A DNA stretch of 5,915 bases from an uncultured Bacteroidales bacterium (GTDB lineage: Bacteria > Bacteroidota > Bacteroidia > Bacteroidales > UBA932): contig CAKUYG010000133.1 of the NCBI GenBank assembly GCA_934702165.1, positions 1-5,915 of the forward strand, written 5' to 3'. The notes under the pieces are model-generated. The model was not told the DNA's origin, made no database searches, and worked only from the letters and a program-made list of their open reading frames with translations. Numbering within the stretch: position 1 is the stretch's first letter; each line of letters begins with the position of its first letter. This document shows positions 1 to 5,915 of this stretch, piece after piece. The position numbers and the translations under genes were made by a program.

Positions 1-176
1 ATCTCGAACATCCACATGAGGGCTGCGAAGATGAAGATGGCTATCATCCTCTGCTGCACTACAGTGAGACCTTCAATGCCGAAGGCGCTGACAGGCAGGG
101 CCCAGAGAAGGATTGTGACGATCAGCACAAGGGGCAGAAGGACACAATACTTTACTGAAAATTTGGAGTTTGACAT
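1..176 (-). CDS. DASS/SLC13-family anion transporter, N-terminal fragment (cut by window edge)
   Basis: Reading leftward from an ATG at 176, 58 codons are open up to the window edge. The peptide starts MSNSKFSVKYC, followed by a hydrophobic helix at about residues 11-31 (VLLPLVLIVTILLWALP within it). It then has GLTVVQQRMIAIFIF and a second hydrophobic stretch ending ALMWMFE. An LT-x-x-Q-x-x-x-A-I-F-x-F-A-x-L-M-W-x-x-E pattern after a first transmembrane helix is typical of the start of divalent anion:sodium symporters (SLC13/DASS), inner-membrane carriers of dicarboxylates, citrate, sulfate or similar anions. The substrate cannot be read from this fragment. The start is supported by a promoter match about 45 nt upstream, which leaves an AT-rich leader with no clear Shine-Dalgarno, as is usual in Bacteroidota. 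The gene is separated from the outer-membrane operon by a terminator, so it is probably an independent unit. Another polytopic transporter family is possible but less likely. Confidence 0.72.
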   Translation of the reverse strand, partial: MSNSKFSVKYCVLLPLVLIVTILLWALPVSAFGIEGLTVVQQRMIAIFIFAALMWMFE

Positions 177-218
177 TAGTGTGTTATCTAAATAAATTAT
201 CTTCAGCCGTAAGCGCCG

Positions 219-250
219 CAAATTTAGGAATTAAAAACGTAAAAAAGAAA
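219..250 (-). promoter_or_regulatory. Bacteroidota-type promoter for the DASS transporter
   Basis: On the minus strand the octamer TAAATTTG (226 to 219) matches the Bacteroidota -7 consensus TAnnTTTG exactly. A TTTC (250 to 247) lies 20 nt upstream of it and is a one-base variant of the -33 TTTG element. Transcription would start around 210-214, giving a leader of about 35-40 nt before the ATG at 176. The -33 element falls inside the T tract of the upstream terminator, so the two signals are fused back to back. Confidence 0.6.
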
Positions 251-281
251 CGGGAGAGCGCCCTTTGACGGCACTCTCCCG
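241..281 (-). terminator. Rho-independent terminator closing the outer-membrane operon
   Basis: Read on the minus strand, CGGGAGAGTGCC (281 to 270) pairs with GGCGCTCTCCCG (262 to 251) across a 7-nt loop, GTCAAAG. This gives a 12-bp stem with a single U-G wobble, followed at once by TTTCTTTTTT (250 to 241). The wobble pair is an unpaired C/A in plus-strand RNA, and the T tract is only on the minus-strand side. The element therefore terminates minus-strand transcription, 20 nt after the stop codon of the FISUMP lipoprotein gene. Confidence 0.9.
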
Positions 282-299
282 CAAGCTTGCGGATATCCG
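279..299. repeat. Two overlapping palindromes between the last stop codon and the terminator
   Basis: CCGCAAGCTTGCGG (279-292) is a perfect 14-bp palindrome and CGGATATCCG (290-299) is a perfect 10-bp palindrome. They share three bases, and the first shares its other three end bases (279-281) with the outer end of the terminator stem. The RNA could form small hairpins here that compete with the base of the terminator stem. A protein-binding site is also possible. No function is established, and chance is not excluded for elements this short. Confidence 0.4.
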
Positions 300-301
300 G
301 T

Positions 302-1099
302 CTAATTATCCTTGACGCAACGCACGGCGCAGCCGAAGCGGTAGCCAGAATAGGCGACGTTCAGTGTTCCGTTGGCACGATGTGTCATTACTGAATAGTA
401 CTGGAAATTGGTGATCTCACCGCTATTCTTGTCCTTGACAGCCTGATATGCGGAAGATCCGAGAATATATTCGAAGTTCATCACCTTGTTCGGAGCCTTG
501 CCTGTCGCGCCTCCGATCACACCCTTCACCGCGGCAGTGTTGGCTACTGTCACGGCGCCGGTGACAGGGAATACAAGCCCGTCGGCAGCGGCCTTCTCGA
601 TGGAGCCGAAGCCCTTGAGGTCGGCATCATAATAAGGAGCATCAGGGTCGTCAGGAATCACCTTGCTGTTGGAAGTGTGCCCGATAAGGGTGAACCAGTC
701 GTCAAAATCAGGAATGTGCCAGCCTTCAGGGCAGATGCCGCGCACCTTTGCGAACTTGTCATAATTGTCAGCGGTCACGGCCTCTCCGAAAGCCACGTCG
801 GCAGAGTAAAGATAACCGGCCTTGGCTACGGCCGTCTTGTCGAAAGTCATGTCGGTGCCGTCGGTGGTGACAGGATACCAGACCCCGGTGATGTTGTTGA
901 CATCGTCTGAGACGGTCAGCCCCTCAGGGACATAGCGGAGATTCTCCGCCATCCAGTATTTGCCGTCGGCGAGCTGCACGACCTTGTAGGTCTCGCCCTG
1001 GTAGGTGATGGAGGTCAGCGGACCTTCCTCATCTTTCTTGCAGGAAACAGCCGCCACAAAAGAGAGCAGCGCGATTCCGAGAATTGCTTTTGTCTTCAT
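302..1099 (-). CDS. FISUMP-domain (Fib_succ_major) surface lipoprotein
   Basis: This is a 265-residue lipoprotein. Residues 1-19 form a signal peptide with lipobox AVSC (Cys20), followed by KKDEE. A lysine-then-acidic run directly after the lipidated cysteine is the known Bacteroidota signal for export to the cell surface. The rest resembles the Fibrobacter succinogenes major paralogous domain: GKYWMAENLRY at 47-57, GYLYSA at 95-100, RGICPEGWHIPDFDDWFTL at 120-138, and a C-terminal GYRFGCAVRCVKDN. These match the family hallmarks W-x-x-E-N-L, G-I-C-P-x-G-W-H-x-P and a terminal S/A-V-R-C-V-K-D. Cys123, Cys257 and Cys261 could form a disulfide. The domain's biochemical role is not established. 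Its ATG at 1099 is 12 nt after the stop of the upstream barrel gene, and a terminator follows, so it is the last gene of the operon. The protein is complete and of ordinary length for the family. Confidence 0.9.
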   Translation of the reverse strand: MKTKAILGIALLSFVAAVSCKKDEEGPLTSITYQGETYKVVQLADGKYWMAENLRYVPEGLTVSDDVNNITGVWYPVTTDGTDMTFDKTAVAKAGYLYSADVAFGEAVTADNYDKFAKVRGICPEGWHIPDFDDWFTLIGHTSNSKVIPDDPDAPYYDADLKGFGSIEKAAADGLVFPVTGAVTVANTAAVKGVIGGATGKAPNKVMNFEYILGSSAYQAVKDKNSGEITNFQYYSVMTHRANGTLNVAYSGYRFGCAVRCVKDN

Positions 1100-1111
1100 T
1101 GTACTGTGTTG

Positions 1112-2647
1112 TTAAAAGTTGTATCCGAGTTTGAGTCCGGCGTCCCAACGGAACGGTCCGGAGAGATATTCCGTTTCTAAAGCGCGGGCATAGTCCCAGA
1201 AAGCCTGGGCGTACAAGGTACGGAAGAAATACCAGCGCACTGAAACAGATGCGAAAAGGCGCGGCACCGTTGCATATTCAGAAGCGGCGTCATACCAGTC
1301 CTGGAGACGGTAGGCTCCTGATGCGGAGGAAGATGAGTCCCCGGCAAGGCGAAGCCCGTCCGAGGCGCAACCACGCCCATAGGCAGCCCCGGCGCCTATC
1401 TCGAAAATCCCGAGACGTACGAGAGCATCAGCGAACGCAGACCAGGTGTGCTGCTCACGGGTGTAGACATAAGGGTACAGAGGGGCTGAGATCTCCTGAA
1501 GCAGATCATAAGACACGCCGGAGCGCAGCTCGACCGTCTCTCCGACATATTCATATTCCAGGGACGAGCCGATGGAGTTGCGGCGGTAGATGTTGTTGCT
1601 GCCATAGTTGCGGGTGATGGTGACACCGCCATCGACGACCTTGTCAAGGACGCTCTCGCGGTTGGAAAGGCGCTGCCACTCTCCGAGGAGACGGATGACA
1701 TGCCGGCCCGGGCGCAACTCAAAGCGCGCGGAGGCTGAAGGGCCGGAATAGCGGTACCAGACGGTCTGCCTCTCGCCCACCCTGCCGCGAAGGTAGCGAA
1801 AGTCAGCCTCGGCATAGACGGAGCGGCACGGCTGCAGCTGCGCTGCAGCCCCGAGAGCGTCCTGCACCACGGGCAGGCCGCTCACGCCCGGCTCGCTGAG
1901 CCGCGTGCCGCTCCCGGTCCACGCCTGCAGATTGCCAAGATACAGGCCCTCGTTGAAAAAGGCAGTCGGAGCATTCTGCGCCGAGCCTATCTGCTCAGCG
2001 GAGACGGTCTCCGTATTTCTCTCATATATCGCGGACACTCCGGCCGCAAAATCCCCGTCGCAGTACATCACCGAAGGAGCCACCTGCATGTCCAGCGCAT
2101 AGCCAGTATATCGCAGATCCTTGAGTTTCGCCGCATTGCGCGAAGTGAAATCAAGTCCGGCACCGACCCTCCACTGCGGCGCCACGTCCACGGAGAGGGC
2201 CCCGTACATATTATATGTCTGATATGTCTTGCGCCCCGGGGTGAACTCAAGCACATCCACAGGGAACCTCCCGCTGCCCATCATCATGGACCCGCAGGCA
2301 TCATAGGCCTCCCTGTCCTCGAAAGAGAAAGCGCCCCGCATCGAGAACTTCTCCAGATGGGTCAGCGTCCTGGCCTGCGCCGATGCAGCCCACTCGGACG
2401 CCGCGTCGCTCAAGCTTCGGAAATCCCCGGTGCGGTACACTCCCCCGGCCTCCGCGTTGGAGAAGGCGGTGCTGTCCTGCCGCATTCCCGCGGCGTTGAC
2501 GCCTGAGTTCCACGGATTGACGCGGATGAGCGTCTCATACCGGGACTGCGCGCCCGCGGCAAGGCCCAGGACAATACCGGAAAGACAAACGGCCAGACGT
2601 CTCAGGCTATTCTTTGATTGACTGTGACTCACGCTCATAGAAATCAT
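1112..2647 (-). CDS. DUF6850-type outer-membrane beta-barrel protein
   Basis: This is a 511-residue exported protein. It has a basic N-region (KNSLRR), a hydrophobic core and an AGA|Q signal-peptidase I site near residues 31-34. Near the mature N-terminus is NPWNSGVNAAGM (44-55). The rest is rich in alternating aromatic and small residues typical of amphipathic strands, for example WYRYSG, VRWYFFRTLYAQAFWDYA (470-487) and the terminal GLKLGYNF, which ends in phenylalanine as many outer-membrane barrels do. The conserved N-terminal region and the position next to a DUF4876 lipoprotein and a TonB receptor fit the DUF6850 barrel family, whose function is unknown. No plug or TonB box is visible. 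Two starts are possible, 2647 or 2638 (Met4). Both overlap the upstream gene (41 or 32 nt) and neither has a convincing Shine-Dalgarno. The barrel and signal-peptide calls are firm, the DUF6850 name less so, from recollection of family and context. Confidence 0.78.
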   Translation of the reverse strand: MISMSVSHSQSKNSLRRLAVCLSGIVLGLAAGAQSRYETLIRVNPWNSGVNAAGMRQDSTAFSNAEAGGVYRTGDFRSLSDAASEWAASAQARTLTHLEKFSMRGAFSFEDREAYDACGSMMMGSGRFPVDVLEFTPGRKTYQTYNMYGALSVDVAPQWRVGAGLDFTSRNAAKLKDLRYTGYALDMQVAPSVMYCDGDFAAGVSAIYERNTETVSAEQIGSAQNAPTAFFNEGLYLGNLQAWTGSGTRLSEPGVSGLPVVQDALGAAAQLQPCRSVYAEADFRYLRGRVGERQTVWYRYSGPSASARFELRPGRHVIRLLGEWQRLSNRESVLDKVVDGGVTITRNYGSNNIYRRNSIGSSLEYEYVGETVELRSGVSYDLLQEISAPLYPYVYTREQHTWSAFADALVRLGIFEIGAGAAYGRGCASDGLRLAGDSSSSASGAYRLQDWYDAASEYATVPRLFASVSVRWYFFRTLYAQAFWDYARALETEYLSGPFRWDAGLKLGYNF

Positions 2648-3809
2648 TTCCGCTGTTGTTTGTATCCATCAGGACCTCGTATCCGAGTTCAGCCGAACGG
2701 CTCTCATTGACCTTGCGCATCAGGGTCTTGCCCTCGTGGACGTTGGACAGTGTCACATAAGATGCGTCGATGGATGAGTTCATACGTTTCTTGTTGGCCG
2801 ACGACTGGCCGTTGAAGACCTCAACCCCGTCGATCACCCACTCGTTCGGCACACAGACCACCTTGTCTTTGGAACTGCCCGGTTTGTAGATGACATTGTC
2901 ACTGCCGGAGACGAACTCCTGTATCGTCTGCCCTTCGGCGCGGAATATCACCACCGCCGGAGAGTTGATCGAGAAAGTGTAGGCATTGGACTGGCCCGTC
3001 TTGATCACCACGCTCATATAATGGTCGCGCCGCACCTTGTCGCCCGGCGCCGGATGATAGCTCGTGTTGGGGAAATATGTCGGGCTGTAGCAGGCGAAGA
3101 CATCGCTGCGGTTGAGATTGACTGACAGGGGATACTGCGCGGTGTGGTCGATCGCGCCCATGATGGAGAGGATGGCATCCTGCCCCTTCTCAAGCGGGAA
3201 GCTCTTCCCGTCCCCGGGGAACTGCCACACGGCCTGTATGACAGGGCTGAATTCAATGTCTTCTTCCCAGACGGTAGCCGAGTTGGAGTTGTAAGGATCC
3301 AGCGTCCCGAAGCACAGGCTGTCGAGGTAGACGGTGTGTTCAGTGTTGTTGTGCAGTATTATATAACTGTCCGACTGGTAAGTGCCCTCCTGAGGAAGTT
3401 TCATGCAGCCGCCGCAGTATATCTCCTTTATGACGATGTCCCCGGAGCGGCTCTCCTTGAGCGGCAGCTCCACCGGCACCTCTCCACCGGACAGGACAAC
3501 CCCGCTCTTGGATGCGTTGAAGTGCAGGCCGTCTATATCCGCCGAGACGCTGACCATGTACAAGCCGGCGGGGAGACGCAGGGAGACCGAGCCGGAAGCA
3601 TCGCAAAGGGCGGTATAGGACGAGTTGTCGTTGACATTGGTCACCACAACCTCCACTCCCGTCAAATCCCTTCCGGAGTATGGCGAGGGGAGCATCAATT
3701 GGAAAGAAAACGACTGCAGATCAGCCTCGTAAGGATTCTCTCCGGTGAGATCCATACATGAGGAAAGCAGAAGCGGCAGGGCCGCAAGGAGCATAAGGAT
3801 CTTCTTCAT
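2607..3809 (-). CDS. DUF4876-domain outer-membrane lipoprotein
   Basis: The preferred start is the ATG at 3809, giving 400 residues. Its first base pairs overlap the receptor's TGA stop (ATGA at 3809-3806), and it places a signal peptide at once: MKK, a leucine-rich core and lipobox LSSC with Cys18. The in-frame ATG at 3824 would only add MQNQV ahead of it. Residues about 35-118 look like a small beta-sandwich of the carboxypeptidase-regulatory type (VEVVVTN, ALCDASGSVSLRLPAGLYMVSVSA). From about 124 comes the DUF4876 region: IVIKEIYCGGC, YIILHNN, VYLDSLCFG, VWQFPGDGKSFPL, a KTGQSNAYTF/SPAVVIF stretch, and DTNNSGNDFYERES at the C-terminus. The IxEI ... YIxLxN ... V-x-L pattern recalls lamin-tail-like folds, which is my inference. 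The family function is unknown. The position immediately after a TonB receptor suggests a surface ligand-binding or lid partner. The acidic surface-export signal after Cys18 is weak (MDLTGE). Confidence 0.85.
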   Translation of the reverse strand: MKKILMLLAALPLLLSSCMDLTGENPYEADLQSFSFQLMLPSPYSGRDLTGVEVVVTNVNDNSSYTALCDASGSVSLRLPAGLYMVSVSADIDGLHFNASKSGVVLSGGEVPVELPLKESRSGDIVIKEIYCGGCMKLPQEGTYQSDSYIILHNNTEHTVYLDSLCFGTLDPYNSNSATVWEEDIEFSPVIQAVWQFPGDGKSFPLEKGQDAILSIMGAIDHTAQYPLSVNLNRSDVFACYSPTYFPNTSYHPAPGDKVRRDHYMSVVIKTGQSNAYTFSINSPAVVIFRAEGQTIQEFVSGSDNVIYKPGSSKDKVVCVPNEWVIDGVEVFNGQSSANKKRMNSSIDASYVTLSNVHEGKTLMRKVNESRSAELGYEVLMDTNNSGNDFYERESQSIKE

Positions 3810-5915
3810 AACTTGATTCTGCATGTGAGTCCATAATAGAAGGCCGGGGTGAAGATGGCGCCCACCCCTGTGGCCAGCGACACGACATAAGGACGTGAAT
3901 TCGTAAAGTTGTTGGCAAAGAACGAGAGGCTGAAATGGTCCCCCATTTCCTTGGTGACGTTGAGGTTGGCCGAGGCGTATGCCCCGTAGCCGTCGAGGTT
4001 GAAGAGATAGTCGTTGTTGGGCTTGATGACAAGATCCCTGAACGCGGGGTCGTACTTCATGTCAGCGGTGAAAGGATGGAGCACCGGCGTATCGTCCTCG
4101 ACATCCAGATAAGCCACCGGATACAGGGCTTTCTCCCCTCCGGTCGGGATGTTCATTGATCTGGAGAATATGGAAGCCTCTATGCGGCAGGTGATCACGA
4201 GCCTGGCTTCCGGGATGTGGGTTATCGCCGTGAGGTTGGCGTCAAGCGAGCGGGAGATCTTGCCCCGGATCATAAGGTTGCTGTTTCCCCCGTTGGCGTA
4301 GACACCCACATACTGGTAGGAACGCCCCTCTATCGAGCTGTGCGACCAGCCGTTGTTGTAATAAAAATAGAGTCCCGCATCATCTGTCTTGGACCAGTTG
4401 TATGATGCGTCGAGCCTGAGTGATGTGCGCAGAGGCTTTATCTCCGGGAAGTCGGCCGTGAGTTCAGCTCCCGCCCTGTATACCGGAGCCCCGTTGTCCT
4501 GGCGGCGTGTGGCCACGAAGGTGCGGTCGGTCACCCCTTCCCTTTCAAGCACCACCACGGAGTAGTTGTTGGTGAAATCATACGGGTTGCGGGTGATGTT
4601 GCTGAACGCGACCAGCGATATGTCCGTGCCGAGCAGCGTGGCGTCGATCCCGATCTCGGCGTTCTCGTTGCGCTGCCACTTCAGGTCCGGGTTGTACTCT
4701 ATCTTGTACGGTATCGTGTAGTACTTGTAATAGAGCTGCCCGTCCTGCCCGTAGCCGCTTCCCACGAGGATGTCCCTGTATTCCTGCTTCGGGTAGAGGA
4801 TGTAGAACGAAGGAAGCTTCTCGGCGACGCCCCAACCTCCACGGACGGCAAGATCCTTGGTTATCTGCCATTTGGCATTGAGGCGCGGCGTAAAGGAACG
4901 TACATTGTTGTAGTCAGACCCTTTGACGATGACATCCTCCATGCGCAGGCCGGCCGTTATCTCAAGCCCGAACGGGAAGGTGAAATCCTCCTCGGCGTAT
5001 GCTGAAATGTTGTGCATGAACGGGTAGTCCCTGTACGGGCGGGGCCTGTAACCATCAGCCGCAAGGGCAGGATCGAGATAATACTCGCCCTCACCCACGT
5101 TGCCGTTGGCCTTCCACTGCACTCCGGCCTTGAACGCACTTTTGTATCCGCCCCAACGGTTTATCAGGGAGTACTTCGTGGATGCGCCGTAGTCAAGTTC
5201 GCGGGAATCGACCATCTGGTCGGAAAAATACTTCCCGGCCGGGAGAAGGGTCGCGTAGCTGTAGCCCTCCTGCTCGGAATGCACAGCCGGGAGCTGTGAG
5301 GCTGAGGAGTTGTATTTGTGGTTGTGCGAAAGGTTGTCGGCATAGTTCACGAACGCGTCCGCCTTGAGGTTCGTGATCCACGGACGGTTGAGCAGCCATG
5401 TCAGTGAAGTGTTGGCTCTCAATGTGTTGTCCCGCACCTTGGAATACTCTCCCACGAAGGCGTCGGGGTCGTCCTTGCTGTCCATTCCCCCAAGGTTGCC
5501 GTTGACCCCGGCCTCGAAGCGCAGCACCTTGGCGAAGGTGTTGGAGTACGTGATGCCGAGTCCGCGGCGGGTGTATGACTCGTACGGGGAGGTGAGTTTC
5601 TTAGTCGCCCTGGCCCACTCGGCGCTGAGATTCAGCACTCCCCCGTCCCCCGGCAGGCCGATACCCTTGGACACCGATGTCTGCCAGGTTCTCGGGTTCA
5701 CGGTGAATGCCAGATTGAGCGGGGTGCGTCCCCGTTTCGTATGGATCCTGACCATCCCCGAGCCTAGATCCCCGTATTCGGCCGACGGTACGCCGGAGAT
5801 CACCTCCACCGACTCGACATTGTCCACGGCCACGCTTCTTGTGTCCACACCTGACATCTGCCCGAAGGCGGCATTGTTGCCGAGCCGCACGCCGTCCACC
5901 TCCACGGCTGTGGAA
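3806..5915 (-). CDS. TonB-dependent outer-membrane receptor, 5' end outside the window
   Basis: 702 residues are visible, open to the right edge and ending in TGA at 3808-3806. The first 60 or so residues are the end of the plug domain: VEVDGVRLGNN, then VESVEVISGVPSAEYGDLGS and GMVRIHTKRG, matching the plug pattern V-E-V-x-x-G-x-x-S-A-x-Y-G-x-x-x-x-G-x-V-x-I-x-T. The remainder is a 22-strand-type barrel with family hallmarks: ISAYAEEDFTFPFGLEITAG, TPRLNAKW followed by LAVRGGWGVAEKLPS, and NENAEIGIDATLL. The signal peptide, TonB box, any N-terminal carboxypeptidase-like domain and the first half of the plug lie beyond the edge. The GTG at 5905 is an internal valine, not the start. Such receptors import ligands across the outer membrane using TonB energy. 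No SusD homologue follows, which argues against a standard glycan SusC. The substrate is not deducible. The stop overlaps the next gene's ATG, indicating a translationally coupled operon. Confidence 0.95.
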   Translation of the reverse strand, partial: STAVEVDGVRLGNNAAFGQMSGVDTRSVAVDNVESVEVISGVPSAEYGDLGSGMVRIHTKRGRTPLNLAFTVNPRTWQTSVSKGIGLPGDGGVLNLSAEWARATKKLTSPYESYTRRGLGITYSNTFAKVLRFEAGVNGNLGGMDSKDDPDAFVGEYSKVRDNTLRANTSLTWLLNRPWITNLKADAFVNYADNLSHNHKYNSSASQLPAVHSEQEGYSYATLLPAGKYFSDQMVDSRELDYGASTKYSLINRWGGYKSAFKAGVQWKANGNVGEGEYYLDPALAADGYRPRPYRDYPFMHNISAYAEEDFTFPFGLEITAGLRMEDVIVKGSDYNNVRSFTPRLNAKWQITKDLAVRGGWGVAEKLPSFYILYPKQEYRDILVGSGYGQDGQLYYKYYTIPYKIEYNPDLKWQRNENAEIGIDATLLGTDISLVAFSNITRNPYDFTNNYSVVVLEREGVTDRTFVATRRQDNGAPVYRAGAELTADFPEIKPLRTSLRLDASYNWSKTDDAGLYFYYNNGWSHSSIEGRSYQYVGVYANGGNSNLMIRGKISRSLDANLTAITHIPEARLVITCRIEASIFSRSMNIPTGGEKALYPVAYLDVEDDTPVLHPFTADMKYDPAFRDLVIKPNNDYLFNLDGYGAYASANLNVTKEMGDHFSLSFFANNFTNSRPYVVSLATGVGAIFTPAFYYGLTCRIKL

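Noticed and set aside
1396..1815. 139-codon alternative minus-strand frame inside the barrel gene
   Set aside because: Its product is low-complexity (Ser/Ala/Pro/Arg) with no recognisable domain, and the barrel reading frame is continuous and well supported across it.
2580..2590. Possible lipobox (LAVC, Cys21) in the DUF6850-type protein
   Set aside because: The hydrophobic core before the cysteine is too short and position -1 is valine. A signal-peptidase I site further on (AGA|Q) fits better and suits a barrel protein.
3144..3761. 205-codon open frame on the plus strand, antisense to the DUF4876 gene
   Set aside because: It mirrors a GC-rich coding region, has no signal, domain or promoter, and the minus-strand protein in the same place has clear family motifs and a lipobox. 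The open frame is a codon-bias shadow.
5903..5905. GTG as a start codon for the TonB receptor
   Set aside because: It falls in the middle of the plug domain, and the frame continues open to the window edge. The true start must lie outside the window.
2607..5915. Reading the receptor plus lipoprotein as a SusC/SusD glycan-uptake pair
   Set aside because: The lipoprotein lacks SusD-like helical TPR character and instead matches DUF4876. No glycoside hydrolase or other carbohydrate enzyme is present in the window.
1..5915. tRNA or rRNA genes, CRISPR arrays, insertion sequences, phage genes or a conflict system
   Set aside because: Coding density is near complete with exported or membrane proteins. 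No transposase, integrase, nuclease, direct-repeat array or cloverleaf-like sequence was seen on either strand.

Overview
The window reads as one end of an outer-membrane operon from a Bacteroidales-type member of the Bacteroidota. All five real genes lie on the minus strand, so the biology runs from right to left. The taxonomic clues are a TonB-dependent receptor with a Bacteroidota-style barrel, DUF4876 and DUF6850 family proteins, a Fibrobacter-major-paralogous (FISUMP) lipoprotein with a CKKDEE surface-export signal, a TAnnTTTG-type promoter and the near absence of Shine-Dalgarno sequences. The coding DNA is fairly GC-rich, which would suit a high-GC gut lineage such as Alistipes/Rikenellaceae. 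That placement is a guess.

Layout in transcription order: (1) a TonB-dependent receptor cut by the right edge of the window (5915 to 3806), showing the last part of the plug and the complete barrel; (2) a DUF4876 surface-lipoprotein candidate (3809 to 2607), whose ATG overlaps the receptor stop as ATGA; (3) a DUF6850-type outer-membrane beta-barrel protein (2647 to 1112), overlapping gene 2 by about 40 nt; (4) a FISUMP-domain lipoprotein (1099 to 302), 12 nt downstream. A strong intrinsic terminator (281 to 241) closes the operon. A separate promoter (250 to 219) then drives (5) a DASS/SLC13-family transporter, of which only the first 58 codons are present before the left edge.

Genes 1-4 are tightly packed, show no internal promoter and are all predicted to be exported to the outer membrane or cell surface: two barrels and two lipoproteins. 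There is no SusD homologue in view, so this is not a standard SusCD glycan locus within the window. The simplest reading is a TonB-energised uptake system whose accessory lipoproteins and second barrel have no known ligand. The DUF families are of undetermined function, and I could not infer a substrate. No RNA genes, insertion sequences, CRISPR arrays or phage features were seen. The only non-coding stretch of any size is 177-301, which holds the terminator, two small palindromes and the promoter.
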